Below, in pieces: positions 24,536 to 35,845 of a DNA stretch of 64,000 bases. The stretch comes from Cocos nucifera. Its lineage: Eukaryota > Streptophyta > Magnoliopsida > Arecales > Arecaceae. The translations under genes were made by a program, and so were the position numbers. Location of the stretch: assembly GCA_006176705.1 (NCBI GenBank), contig QRFJ01004214.1, positions 62,001-126,000 of the forward strand, given 5' to 3'. The number at the start of each line of letters is the position of its first letter. Positions within the stretch are counted from its first letter, which is position 1. Under the pieces are notes generated by a model. It was not told the origin of the DNA. It saw only the letters and a list, made by a program, of their open reading frames with translations, and did not search any database.

Positions 24536-25690
24536 TTTAATATCGAGCAAAATATAAATACTATAAAATGACCTAGGGATAGTCCAAATGATAGATATCT
24601 ATGGCACCTAAGACTAGGTGATATTGCAGAAGATAGGATTAACAAATTGAAGAAATTTGGGCTATTGAGTTCATTGACTTTCGAGTCATATCCAATTTGT
24701 GAATCCTATCTTCATGGACAAATGACTAAACTCCCTTTTGTAGGACATGGGGAAAGGGCCACGGATCTTCTTGCCCTAGTGCATACTGATGTGTGTGGCC
24801 CATTTGATGTGCCGGCTAGAGGCAACCTAGTCTACTTCATAACCTTTACTGATGATTTATCTAGGTATGGGTATATGTATCTTATGAGACACAAGTTTGA
24901 AGCATTTGAAAAGTTCAAAAAATTTAGACATAAAGTAGAAAAGTAAATTGAAAAATCCATTAAAGTTCTTCGATCAGATCGAGGAGGTGAATACCTTAGT
25001 TGGAAATTCCTGGACTATCTCAAGGAAAGTGGCATAGTCTCTCAATGGACTTCACCTGGAATACCTCAACTCAATGGGGTTTTAGAATGGAGGAAATGGA
25101 TCCTATTAGATATGGTTTGATCCATGATGAGCTTCACACCTTCCTGATTTTCTTTGGGGATACTATTTGTTAACTGCTATATACTTACTAAATAGGGTTC
25201 CCTCTAAAATCGTTCCTACCACACCGTATGGGATATGGCATAGTAAGAAATCAAGTCTGAGTCATCTGAGAATTTGGGATTGTCCAACTCATGTCAAAAG
25301 ACAACAAGTAGATAAGTTAGACTTTAGGTCCTTCAGAGTTCGATTTATAGGATATCCTAAAGAGTTATTAGGATATTATTTCTACATTCCAGAAGATCAC
25401 AATGTGATTATGAGTCGACATGTCATTTTTCTTGAAAAATAGTTTATTCAAGATGGCGTCATTGGAAAATAGATCAAGCTCGAAGAGAAAGTCTCGCAAG
25501 AGCAACGAGTTAAGGACCAAATGGAACGAAATCAGGTTGAGCCAATCCATTCACTACCTCATCCACCTCATAGATCGAAAAGGATTTCCCATCCCCCTGA
25601 GAGGTACTTAGGTACTATTTTAGAGGATGTAGAAAAAATGTTCCTCATAGGAAATGGGGTTCATGGTGATGATCCCAAAACCTATAACGA
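24536..25690 (+). pseudogene. E2 integrase
   Basis: LWHLRLGD, CESYLHGQ (second zinc cysteine lost), HTDVCGPF, SDRGGEY and the glutamate in GVLEWRKW are readable. A two-base deletion near 25138 shifts the frame until about 25770. The pre-RT linker (HPPERYLGTILEDVEKMF) ends this part. Confidence 0.84.
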
Positions 25691-26560
25691 GGCGAAATCA
25701 GATATCAACTCCAAAAAATGGTTAGAGGCAATGAAGTCAGAAATTGACTCAATGCACTCAAACCAAGTCTGGATCTGGTAGATCCACCAGAAGGTATAGT
25801 ATTTATTGGGTGTAAATGGATCTACAAGAGAAAGATTGGTGCAGATGAGAATGTGGAGACATTCAAGGCTAGATTAGTGGCAAAATGTTATAGTCAATGC
25901 GAAGGCATTGACTATCAGGATACCTTTTGGCCAATAGCTATGCTAAAATTCATTCGCACATTGCTTACTATTGCAGCCTATTTTGATTATGAAATATGGC
26001 AAATGGACGTGAAAACGGTATTCTTAAATGTATATCTTGAAGAAGATATCTATATGGAACAGCCACTAGGTTTCACACCCGATGATGATGATCACAAGGT
26101 ATGCAAGCTGCAAAGGTCCATATATGGACTTAAGCAAGCATCTCAGAGCTAGAACACTCATTTTAACGATGTGATCAAACTATTTGGTTTCATCAAAAAT
26201 GAGGAGGAGTCATGTATCTTCAAAAAGGTCAGTGGGAGCGCTGTTGTCTTTCTCGTATTATATGTGGATGACAACCTCCTTATTGGGAATGATATTTCCA
26301 TATTGACCATGGTTAAAATATGGTTATCTAAAGAATTCTCCACAGAAGACCTAGGAGAAGCATCCTTTATTGTAAGAACTAAGGTCTATAGAGATAGACC
26401 AAATAGGATGCTAGGACTTTCACAGAAAATGTACATAGAGGAAGTGCTAAAGAGGTTAAGCATGGAAAACTCTAAGAGTGGTTTAGTACTCTTCAGGCAT
26501 GGCATTTATCTTTCTAAGAAGATGTGCCCTAGCACATCTGAGGAAATAGAATGCATGAGC
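25691..26560 (+). pseudogene. E2 reverse transcriptase
   Basis: EAMKSEIDSMHSNQVW, the MDVKTVFLN block, SIYGLKQASQS and YVDD at 26271-26282 are present. A one-base deletion near 25771 restores the original frame, and a TGG-to-TAG stop lies at 26151-26153. Confidence 0.88.
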
Positions 26561-27241
26561 AAGATCCCTTATGCTTCAGCAATAGGGAGCCTTATGTATG
26601 CCATGTTATGTACACGACCTGATATAGCTCATGCTATGAGTGTCATGAGCAGATATCAGTCAAATCCAGATGAAGAATACTGGACTTCTATGAAATATAT
26701 CCTTAAGTACTTGAGAAGAACTAAGAATATGTTGTTGTTCTTTGGTAATGGAGAACTCCAAGTCCCGGGGTACACAAACTCAAACTTTATGTCCAATGTA
26801 GATAATCGAAAGTCGATATCTAGAAGTGTGTTTGTGTGCAATGGTGGAGCTGTCAGTTGGAAAAGTTCCAAGCAGACAGTGATAGCAGATTTCACCATGG
26901 AAGCAGAATACATCGTTGTATCAAAAGCTACAAGGGAGGCATTTTGGTATAAAATATTTGCCACAGAGATCGAAGTAATGCCATCAAATGCCATTCCTCT
27001 ATACTGCGATAATAATGGCGCCGTAGCCCTTACTAAGGAGCCAAGGTCTCACCAAAAATTCAAGAACAGCGAGTGGCGATACCATCTCATCAGCGATTAC
27101 CATGAGAAGGGTTACGTAAAGGTCAAGAGAGTCGACTCTGCAGACAATACGGCGAATCCACTTACAAAGCCGTTGGGTTAGCAAAAGATCGAAGCCCATC
27201 TTAAGAAGATGGAACTTAGATTTATAGCCAATTGGCTTTAG
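26561..27241 (+). pseudogene. E2 RNase H and polyprotein end
   Basis: The frame is open until a CAG-to-TAG stop at 27179-27181. The original stop is 27239-27241. The first catalytic block reads GYTNSNFMSN where E1 has GYTDSDFMSD, so aspartate is lost by G-to-A changes. TMEAEYI and YCDNNGA remain. From 23297 the ancestral polyprotein was about 1,314 residues. Confidence 0.88.
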
Positions 27242-27255
27242 GTCAAGTGGGAGTT
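27242..27255 (+). other. E2 polypurine tract
   Basis: gtcaagtgggagtt abuts the 3' LTR start TGTTAGATATG. Confidence 0.85.
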
Positions 27256-29543
27256 TGTTAGATATGTATGCCGTAAAAGCCAGAATTAGCTGACACTTAT
27301 AATACACTTCTATGGGCAAAATTATTATTTTGACTATAAATAATAAAATGAATTATTTTCTATCACATATGTGTATTTAGTGTCTATGATACATCCCTTA
27401 AGTTAATGGTAATGATAATTCTTCTTTTCAAGAGTGGAAAATTTAAGACAAGAATTTTCATTATTAACTCATAAAATGCTCCTGAACGTAGGAACATCAT
27501 GAGGATGGTGACTGATCCAGAAGGTTAGTGTACAATCACTTTCTCATAGTAGATGAGTCTTAAGTCTGCAGTGTAGAGACATCGGAGTGAGAGTACAGAT
27601 ACTCATTAGAGAACGAGGGCACTTAGCGTGACCACCTTGAGTAGTCATAAGGAAGTCTACTTTCTCATCGATGATTGACTCGAAGCTGCAGTGGTGTGTC
27701 TGGTTCTTTGACCTGAGGTGCATCGATAGTTCACCTTGAGGATGTTATAGTTTGACTACATCATGACTCAATCTCCTATCCATTCAAAACTCTGAGGTGT
27801 ATGTTGGCTACAGCATGTTCATTGTAGGAATTGGATTGCACCAAGATGGAATCTATCTACCCCGGTGGATGAGGAGCAGCCCTATGATGATCATGAGAAT
27901 CAAGTCCATAAGCCCATGGCCATGGTAGGGAGTGAAATAATAGAAAGAGTTTCTATTAATATTTTCACATCGGACTTGAATCAAATGATTAAATCATATG
28001 ATAGAAATTAGGGTTTGACGAGTTCACCTTAACACTAATATGATCGGAGCTCAAGATAGAAGAACTTAATCGCACAAGTAGTTGCACCGAGAGGTACTTT
28101 TTTAGTTTTGATGGATTGCCACCATATACTGCTAGGTGTCACTGGCGGATTTTAGGAGCAATTAGAATCATTTAGATGATCGATCATTTTAGTTATTAGA
28201 TTTAGAAGAGTTCTGATCCATCAAAAGAAGTTTCGATGATGTTGATGATGGAGATCACGACATATCCCATTACCATACATAATTGAACATAATTGGGTCA
28301 CACAAACAAGAATTTGGATCTAGACATCATCAATTAGACTAATCCAGTTCAATTGATTTGAATTAGATACAATTAGATTCAAGAAAATCGTGCTAGCACA
28401 CGATTGAGCCTAACATTCTCCTTCTATTATCATTTGAAGTTGTCTCAACTGAGCCAAATATATTTGTGCTCATTTAGGTACCTTTCCTAGTCTGACTGAA
28501 GCTTGTCCAAGTTAGAAAAGAGTTGTCTTAATTTATGAGATAAATTTGAGATAACACCTGCCATTTTCTGTCACCTGCTAATTCTTATCCTTTGACTTTG
28601 GTCAAATGTTGACCTTTGACCCTTGGACATCTACCCATGTGTCATGCACTTATTGAAGAAAAGATAGGAGCTTGTTCCCTCATTAGAATTTGGAAAGGAG
28701 GGGGCACATGCCTAGGATGGCATGCGCCTATGGATAGGGACGCCTGGAGTCCCATATGGATGGGACTCCAGGTTGCTTCTTGGATTCAAACTAGGTGACC
28801 CTTACCTATTGACTTTGATCAATCTAACGAGCCATCTAAGGATGAATCTATGGGGCTCTCATCTGATTGGATTAGGTGATGTCATCCCACCAATCAGATT
28901 TAGATCTGATTGCATGAAGCAACGTGATTGGTTGGGATGATGCAGCATTGCATGGAGCAGCAGGGCCTATAAATAAACCCTGTCTGTGCCCAACCTGAAG
29001 AGAGCTTTTCCTAGCCATGCCCTAAGGCTGCCCCTCTCCATCCTCCATACCATCTTCTGATCCTCTCTCTCCACTCCACGCCCAAGGGATGTTAGGCACG
29101 GGTTTGGTGCGATTCAGGTAATCAAAAGGCAATAAGAAAATAAGAAGGCAGCCCTGCTATAAGAGACAACAGCACATCTTCAAAAAGAGTTTTGAAGATC
29201 CTCCAAATTAGATCCAGATCTAATTTTTGAAGAAAATAAAGAGAAGAAGAAGATCTCCAGATCTAGTCTAAGTGGATACCGATAGAGGCTAGGCACTTAC
29301 GTGGCTAGATCCAAAATCTCTGACAATCAGCAGGATCATCAATGGGTAATCAGATTACCCAATATCAAGGTAAAATTAATTTAGATTTAATTTAATTTAA
29401 TTTTTTTATTTATCAGATCATAAAATCATATTTGAAAAATGTCAGATCTGATTTGGATCTAGGAGAAAATTTTTGAAATATGCCTCTCGGTCTAATCAGA
29501 TTTGAACAAACCTAATCCGAAAAAATCTGATTTTTTTCTTCAT
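27256..29543 (+). repeat. E2 3' LTR (2,288 bp)
   Basis: TG at 27256 and CA at 29543. It is co-linear with 19147-21435. A TATA box is at 28968-28977. Right after it TGCAC (29544-29548) is the second target-duplication copy, then E3 LTR sequence resumes. Confidence 0.93.
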
Positions 29544-30368
29544 GCACCCCCTAGAGATTTTCTTGGGGTGTATGCCCTAGATGTTTTCAAGAGAAGGGAG
29601 AGGGTGCGCATCCCCTTTTAGCATGCGCCATAGGTCGATAGTGTTGTTAGAGTTTGAATAAGTTCAAACTTTAGGGAGTTTCCACCTAACCCTTCTTATC
29701 TAGATGATTGGCACCACTTCTCCTCATATTTTGTATGACAAAATGTGAAGGAAATTCAGATCTGGCATGGGAAATAGGGAGGAGTCCTTCTGCTTTAAAC
29801 AAAAAAGACCCCTACGCCAAGGGTTGGCATTAGATCTAAATCCCATGCCCAGGCTGTGCCATTTTCTCCAACTCCACACCTCCTCTTCCTAATCCTCTTC
29901 CTCTTCTCCATGCTCAAGGTATTCGGCAAATTCAGCATCAAAGGTTGAGCGCTGCTAGCATAAAGATCAAGTCAAGGAGATCTAGTTCATCTGACGAAGG
30001 TGCTACTGCTGGAGATCGAATTGAAGGCACACCAGAGAGATCTCAGATCTGATCTTCTGAGATTAGTTTCAAAAGGAGAAGACCTTCAGATCTGATCCAA
30101 GTGGATGCTAGTAGAGGTAGTGTATATGTGCGGCTAACATCGGAACCTCAAATGCATCGGATCATCACTATAGGGTGAACTATTCACCGATCAGGTGATA
30201 TGAGATGTCATAGAATTTTATTTTATTTTAATTTTATTTTTTTAACCAATCTAATTAAATTTAAGAACTCTAAAATTTAATTATATCATAAGAAAAATTT
30301 CATAAAATTCTACTATAGATCTGATCCGATTAGGTCGATCCTACGGTATGGAACTAATTTTTTCTTCA
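29544..30368 (+). repeat. E3 5' LTR, right piece
   Basis: It aligns with 37220-38101. It lacks about 50 bases present in the 3' LTR (about 37484-37536), which include that copy's TATA-like TTATAAGAGG. It ends CA at 30368, followed by the primer site. Confidence 0.88.
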
Positions 30369-30370
30369 AC

Positions 30371-30382
30371 TGATATCAGAGC
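30371..30382 (+). other. E3 primer binding site
   Basis: TGATATCAGAGC, one base different from the initiator tRNA-Met site of E1 and E2. Confidence 0.88.
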
Positions 30383-31910
30383 TGCATTTATAGTTTCAAA
30401 TCCAGATTGGAATATATCAAAATTTATTTTATGATATCATCATTTAAATTTTAGATATTACATAAGATATAATCAGATCTGATGCATTAGATATAAGTTT
30501 AAAAAATTGATACATGAGAAGTTTGCAAAGCATATGTAAATTAGATCTATAATTGTATATGTGATATATGTATTAGATCTAATTATTTTGTTATGTAGTT
30601 TAAATTTTTGATTAAGGCATTCCTCTTGGCTGTCTGGTCATAAGAGTAAGAAGGGTTTAAAAGTCCTCACTTTTCATTCGATGGGATGCTCTTATGGCAT
30701 ATAGGGTTGCTACATGTTTGCCCCTAATCAAAAAATGAAAACATAATTTTCTGTACAACCCTAGATCCAAAATCCCTAGGATATTTATATGCTTTATTTT
30801 TTATCCATGTGTACACTTAATTAATATTTAAGTTTATGAGACTAATTAGATCTAAAAGTTGAGAATTTTCATATCTAAGATACCTTCATAAAATATGGGT
30901 TTGAGTATGGGTAGCTTGATTCGATCGAGCGGTTGATCAAATTGAATCAGAAGTTAGGTGGGATCAAGAGTGCTTAGAATTGACTAGCCCATTAGATGTA
31001 AGTTTGGTCAAGATTGACTCACATCCATATGTAGTCGACTACTTTAAGACCTAATTTGGTTCTATGGTTCGAGCCTGGATTGTAGGCTAGTCTGATTAGT
31101 TCTAGTCTGACGAATTGATATTTAAGATAAGTTTGATAGATATGATCGATAGTCTTTAATTGGGAGCTACTCGACCTAAATGCATTAACATCGAGTTAAT
31201 GGCATATCCCTCCCGCTAATCTCACTTACATGGTTGATTGGATCGACCCATTTCTGTATTGAGGTGGCTAACGATTCAAGCTAACCCACGCCATTAGATT
31301 AGTCATAACCGTTATGACTAGTCGAGTCTAAGAGATCTAAATTTAAATCTCTCTAAAAAATATTAAGTCAATTGGTCTTCCACCATTGTAGTTGTGTGGG
31401 CCCTTCCTAGGATTGATTGTTATTAACTAGATACAGTGGTTCAGCTGCACCGGAAAGATGTAACGACTTTTATTATGCATAGGATGCTATGAATTGGAGG
31501 ATGGGTTGGGCTCAATATTTTGAATGCGGTGAGGGTCCCAATCAGGAATCCAATTTATGTAAATAGTGGGTCTGACTTAAGTAAGGAGTGAAGTAATATT
31601 CTGGGCATGGTAAGCTTCATGAATTAGAGATCATGTTTGGGTGCACCATATTCAAAGAAACATTGGACAAGAGTTGTCCACTCATTAGCTGATCATCACC
31701 AATAACTGTTAGGTGAGGTGGTGAGCAAATCGATGGGACGGCACCACTCACTAAAATTCTTTGATCGCAGAGATTTTCATATCTCTACTAAGAGAGTGTA
31801 GGGATCCAAGAAAATAGTGGACACCTAAATTTATTTAAAAATAAAAGTCCTAAATAAATTGATTAAGTTGATTATAAATCTAACTAGAAACTTTGACTCT
31901 CTATAAAAAA
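30383..31910 (+). other. E3 untranslated leader
   Basis: Non-coding. It aligns with the E1 and E2 leaders but is about 330 bases shorter. It contains the RNA structure at 30608-30731. Confidence 0.78.
30608..30731 (+). other. E3 leader RNA structure
   Basis: The inner arms GTCATAAGAGT (30637-30647) and GCTCTTATGGC (30688-30698) differ from E1 at several places, but the pairing is kept: A-U became G-C, and two pairs became G-U. The outer arms TTGATTAAGG and CCCTAATCAA pair with one mismatch. Confidence 0.75.
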
Positions 31911-33160
31911 ATGTCTGTATCAAACCTCCTAGCCCAAATTTTAGATACCCACCCATTGATAAGACCCAATTATAAGGATTGGCTAAGAAACTTGAAAATA
32001 GTTTTGAGTTTTGTAAAGTTGACCTATGTACTAGACTAGAAACTTTCCACTCTTCCAGCTCATTCGATCGCTGATCAGAGAGCATCTCAATAGAAGTGGT
32101 TGGATGATGACAATAAAGTCTGGTGCTATGTGTTGGGCTTAATGTCTGATGAGTTGCAGCACCAACACGAGGACATAAAGACTTTATGCCAAATGTTGGC
32201 TCAACTATAAGAGTTGTATGGTGAATAGAGTCGCGCAGCATGCTACCAAGTCTTGAGGAGACTCTTCAAGTTGCAGATCCATGATGGGCAATCGATCCAA
32301 GATCATTTCTTGACGATGATCAAGGACCTAGAGGACCTTGAGAAGCTCAGAGTATTAATGGATAAGAATCTACAGATTGATGTAATCCTACAGTCCTTGA
32401 CTGATTCATATGGATAGTTGATTATGAACTTTCATATGAATAAGCTCCAGTGCACCTTGGCTGAGTTAATGAATATGCTAATTATTGCTGAGCAGACTTT
32501 GAAGAGTTCAAATGGCTCAGTTCTTACTATGGAGCAGACTTTTTCTAAGAGAAAGTCTTTTGAAAAAAAAAGTCTATAAAAAAGTAGAAGACTGAGAGGA
32601 AGAGGAAGAAGGGAGAGTCGAAGAAAAAGGCTATAGAGAAGAAAAAATATTTTCATTGCAACTCCAATGGTCATTGAAAGTGAAACTGCCCTACATACCT
32701 GACCAGCCTGAAGAATAAGAAGGAAGGAGGATCTTCTGGAGGTATGCTCATCATTGAGACTAATCTAATAGTTTCTTCTACATCTAGTTGGATGCTTGAC
32801 TCTGGATCTAGTACTCAATTTTGCACTTCTATGTAGGATCTTGAGGATAGCAGGAGGCTGAGGGATGGTGAGATCATACTACACATTGGGAATGGAGCAA
32901 GAGTTGCTACTATGGTCGTGGGAACCTATCGTCCTTGATTATCATCTAGGAATGTCTTAGTACTTAGGGACTGTTTTTTTATACCTATTGTGAGCAGGAA
33001 TTTGATTTCAATTATGCTTAATATAAGAAAACTATGTAATTAGTTTCTTTAAGGACCACTGCACAATTCTTTTTGAAAGAAATAAAATTGTAAGTGGTTT
33101 CTTAATTAATAGTCTCTATCAGTTATATGTAAATATTTTTCTTTAAAATATTGAGCAAAA
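31911..33160 (+). pseudogene. gag: E3 gag and protease
   Basis: It starts at ATG 31911 (MSVSNLLAQILDTH). Many stops (CAG, CAA or TGG to stop) follow. The first zinc-knuckle cysteine reads TAT (32648-32650), giving YFHCNSNGH. The protease motif SSWMLDSGSS is intact around 32798. It is clearly older than E2. Confidence 0.85.
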
Positions 33161-34250
33161 CATGAATGCCACAGGAATGAAATGACCTAAAGATAGTGTT
33201 AATGAAAGGTATCTATGGCACCTTAGACTAGGTCATATAGCTACAAATAAGATTAACAAATTAGAAAAATTTTGACTAATAGGCCCATTGACTTCTGAGT
33301 CATATCTGATTTGTGAGTCATGCCTTCAAGACAAAATGACCAAGCTACCTTTTGTAGGACTTGGGGAGAGAGCCATGGACCTCCTTGCCCTAGTACATAT
33401 AGATGTGTGCAGCTCATTCAATGTGCCAGCCAGAGGCAACATTGTCTACCTCATTACTTTTATTGATGATTTATCTCAATACAGGTATGTGTACTTGATG
33501 TAATATAAGTCTGAAGCCTTTAAAATGTTCAAAAAATTCAAATATGAAATGAAAAAGCAAACCAAAATGTTTATTATGGTTCTTTAATTAGATCAAGGAG
33601 GTGAATACCTTAGTCGAGGATTTCTAAACTATCTCAAGAACAATGGCAAAGTCTCATAATGGACTCCACCTAGAATGCCTCAACTCAACATAGTTTTAGA
33701 ATGGAGAAATCAAACTCTATTGGATATGGTCCGATCTATGATAAGCTTCATGGACCTTTCTAAGTTTCTTTAGGGACATAGTTTAATTACAGCAATTTAC
33801 TTACTCAATAGGATTTCATCTAAAATCATTCCTACCACACTGTATGAGATATGGCATGGTAAAAAGTCAAGTTTGAGTCATCTCAGAATTTAAGATTATT
33901 TGGCTCATGTCAAGATACAGCAAGCAGATAAGTTAGAATCTAGGTCCCTTAGAGGTTGATTTATCGGATATCCGAAAGAGTCATCAGGATATTATTTCAT
34001 TCTTCTGTAAGACCATAATATAATTATGAGTCAACATGCCATTTATCTTAAGAAATAGTTTATTCAAGATGGTGGCATCGAAAGATAGATCAGGCTCAAG
34101 AAGAAAGTCTTTAAAAAGCAATGAGCCAAGAAACCTGAGGAACCTGATCAGTCTGAGTTGATCCTCCACTTCATAGGTCAAGTAGGGTTTTTCATCCTCC
34201 TAAGAGTTACTTAGGTACTATTTCTGAGGATGCAGAAAAAATGTTCCTCA
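33161..34250 (+). pseudogene. E3 integrase
   Basis: LWHLRLGH, CESCLQDKMTKLPF, HIDVCSSF, LDQGGEY and the glutamate block VLEWRNQT can be read through several stops. The open stretch 33288-33503 covers the zinc region to the core. Confidence 0.82.
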
Positions 34251-35831
34251 TGGGTAATGAGATTCATGATGATGATTTCAAAATCTATGATGAGACAATA
34301 TCAGATATCGACTCTGAGAAATAGCAAAAGATAATGAAGATAAAAATTAACTCGATATGCTCGAACCAAGTTTGGACCTTGGTAGATCCACCTAAAGGTA
34401 TAGTACCTATTAGGTGTAAATGGATATTCAAGAGAAAGATAGGTGTAGATGAGAATGTGGAGACATTCAAGGCACGATTAGTGGAAAAAGGATATAGTTA
34501 GCATGAAGGCATTGACTATTAGGATTTCTTCTCGCTAGTGGCCATGCTAAAATCCATCCGCACATTGCTTGCAATTGCATCATATTTTGATTATGATATG
34601 TCGCAAATTATCATGAAAATAGCATTTCTAAATGGCAATCTTGAGAAAGATATATGGAATAACCCCTAGGTTTTACATCCAGTGATGGTGATCAGCAAGC
34701 TGCAAAGATCCATCTATGAACTTAAGCAAATATCTCAGAGCTAGAATGCTCATTTAAATGATCAAATCATTTGATTTCATCAAGAAGGAGAACAAATTCT
34801 ATGTATTCATGAAGGTCAATGGGAGTGCTGTTGTCTTCCTTATATTGTACCTAGATGACATCCGCCTGATTGGGAGTGACATTTCCATGTTGACGTCCGT
34901 TAAGCTATGGTTATCTAAGAAGTTTTCTATGAAAGACCTATTAAGAGAAGCATCCTTCATTTTGGGGATTAAGGTCTATAGGGATAGACCAAACAAGATG
35001 CTGGGTCTCTCATAGGAGATATACATAAAGGTGGTGTTGAAGAGGTATAGCATGGAAAACTCCAAGAGGAGACTTGTGCCCTTAAGACATGGCATTCATC
35101 TCTCAAAAAAGATGTGCCCCGACATATCGGAGGAGACTGAATGCATAAGCAAGATCCCTTGTGCTTCGATAATAGGAAGCCTTATGTATGCCATGCTATG
35201 TACATGATCTGATATCGCCCATGCTGTGAGTGTCACTAGCAGATATTAATCAAATCTAGGCAAAGAGCACTGAACTTCTATAAAATATATTCTTAAGTAT
35301 TTGAGTAGGACTAAGGATATATTTTTGATCTTTGGTAATGAATAACTTTAGGTCTAGGGGGATATATACTCAAACTTTATATCCGACATAGATTATCAAA
35401 AGTTGACATCTGAAAGTCTATTTTTGTATAATGATGGTGCGGTAAGCTGGAAGAGTTCTAGGTAGACAGTGATAGCAGACTCTACTATGGAAGTAGAGTA
35501 CATCATTGCCTTGAATGCTATGAAGAAAGCATTATGGTTCAAAAAGTTTATTATAGAGCTTGAAGTGATGCTATTAGATGCTGTCTCTCTGTACTACGAT
35601 AATAATGGCACTATAGACCTAGCTAATGAGTCAAGGTCTCATCAAAAGTCCAAGCACATCGAGTGGCAATTCCATCTCATCCATGATTACCTCGAGAAGG
35701 GATAAGTCGAGGTTAAGAGAGTCGACACCATAGATAATGTAGCTAACCCACTGATGAAGTCTTTAGGCTAGTAGAAGATCGAAGCCTACCTTGAGAAGAT
35801 GAGACTTAGATTTATAGCCAATTGGCTTTAG
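34251..35831 (+). pseudogene. E3 RT and RNase H
   Basis: The RT catalytic block reads YLDD (34848-34859) instead of YVDD. The RNase H parts STMEVEYI and LYYDNNGT are in 35469-35705. The ancestral stop is at 35829-35831. Multiple stops and small indels. Confidence 0.84.
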
Positions 35832-35845
35832 GTCAAGTGGGAGTT

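Larger units (their letters stand above)
19147..29543 (+). mobile_element. E2: complete Ty1/Copia element, 10.4 kb
   Basis: Both LTRs (2,289 and 2,288 bp), primer site, leader, gag-pol, polypurine tract and target duplication are all present. It inserted into the 5' LTR of E3. Coding capacity is destroyed by substitutions, most of them C-to-T or G-to-A. By eye the first 240 bases of the LTR pair differ by roughly 7 percent. Confidence 0.93.
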
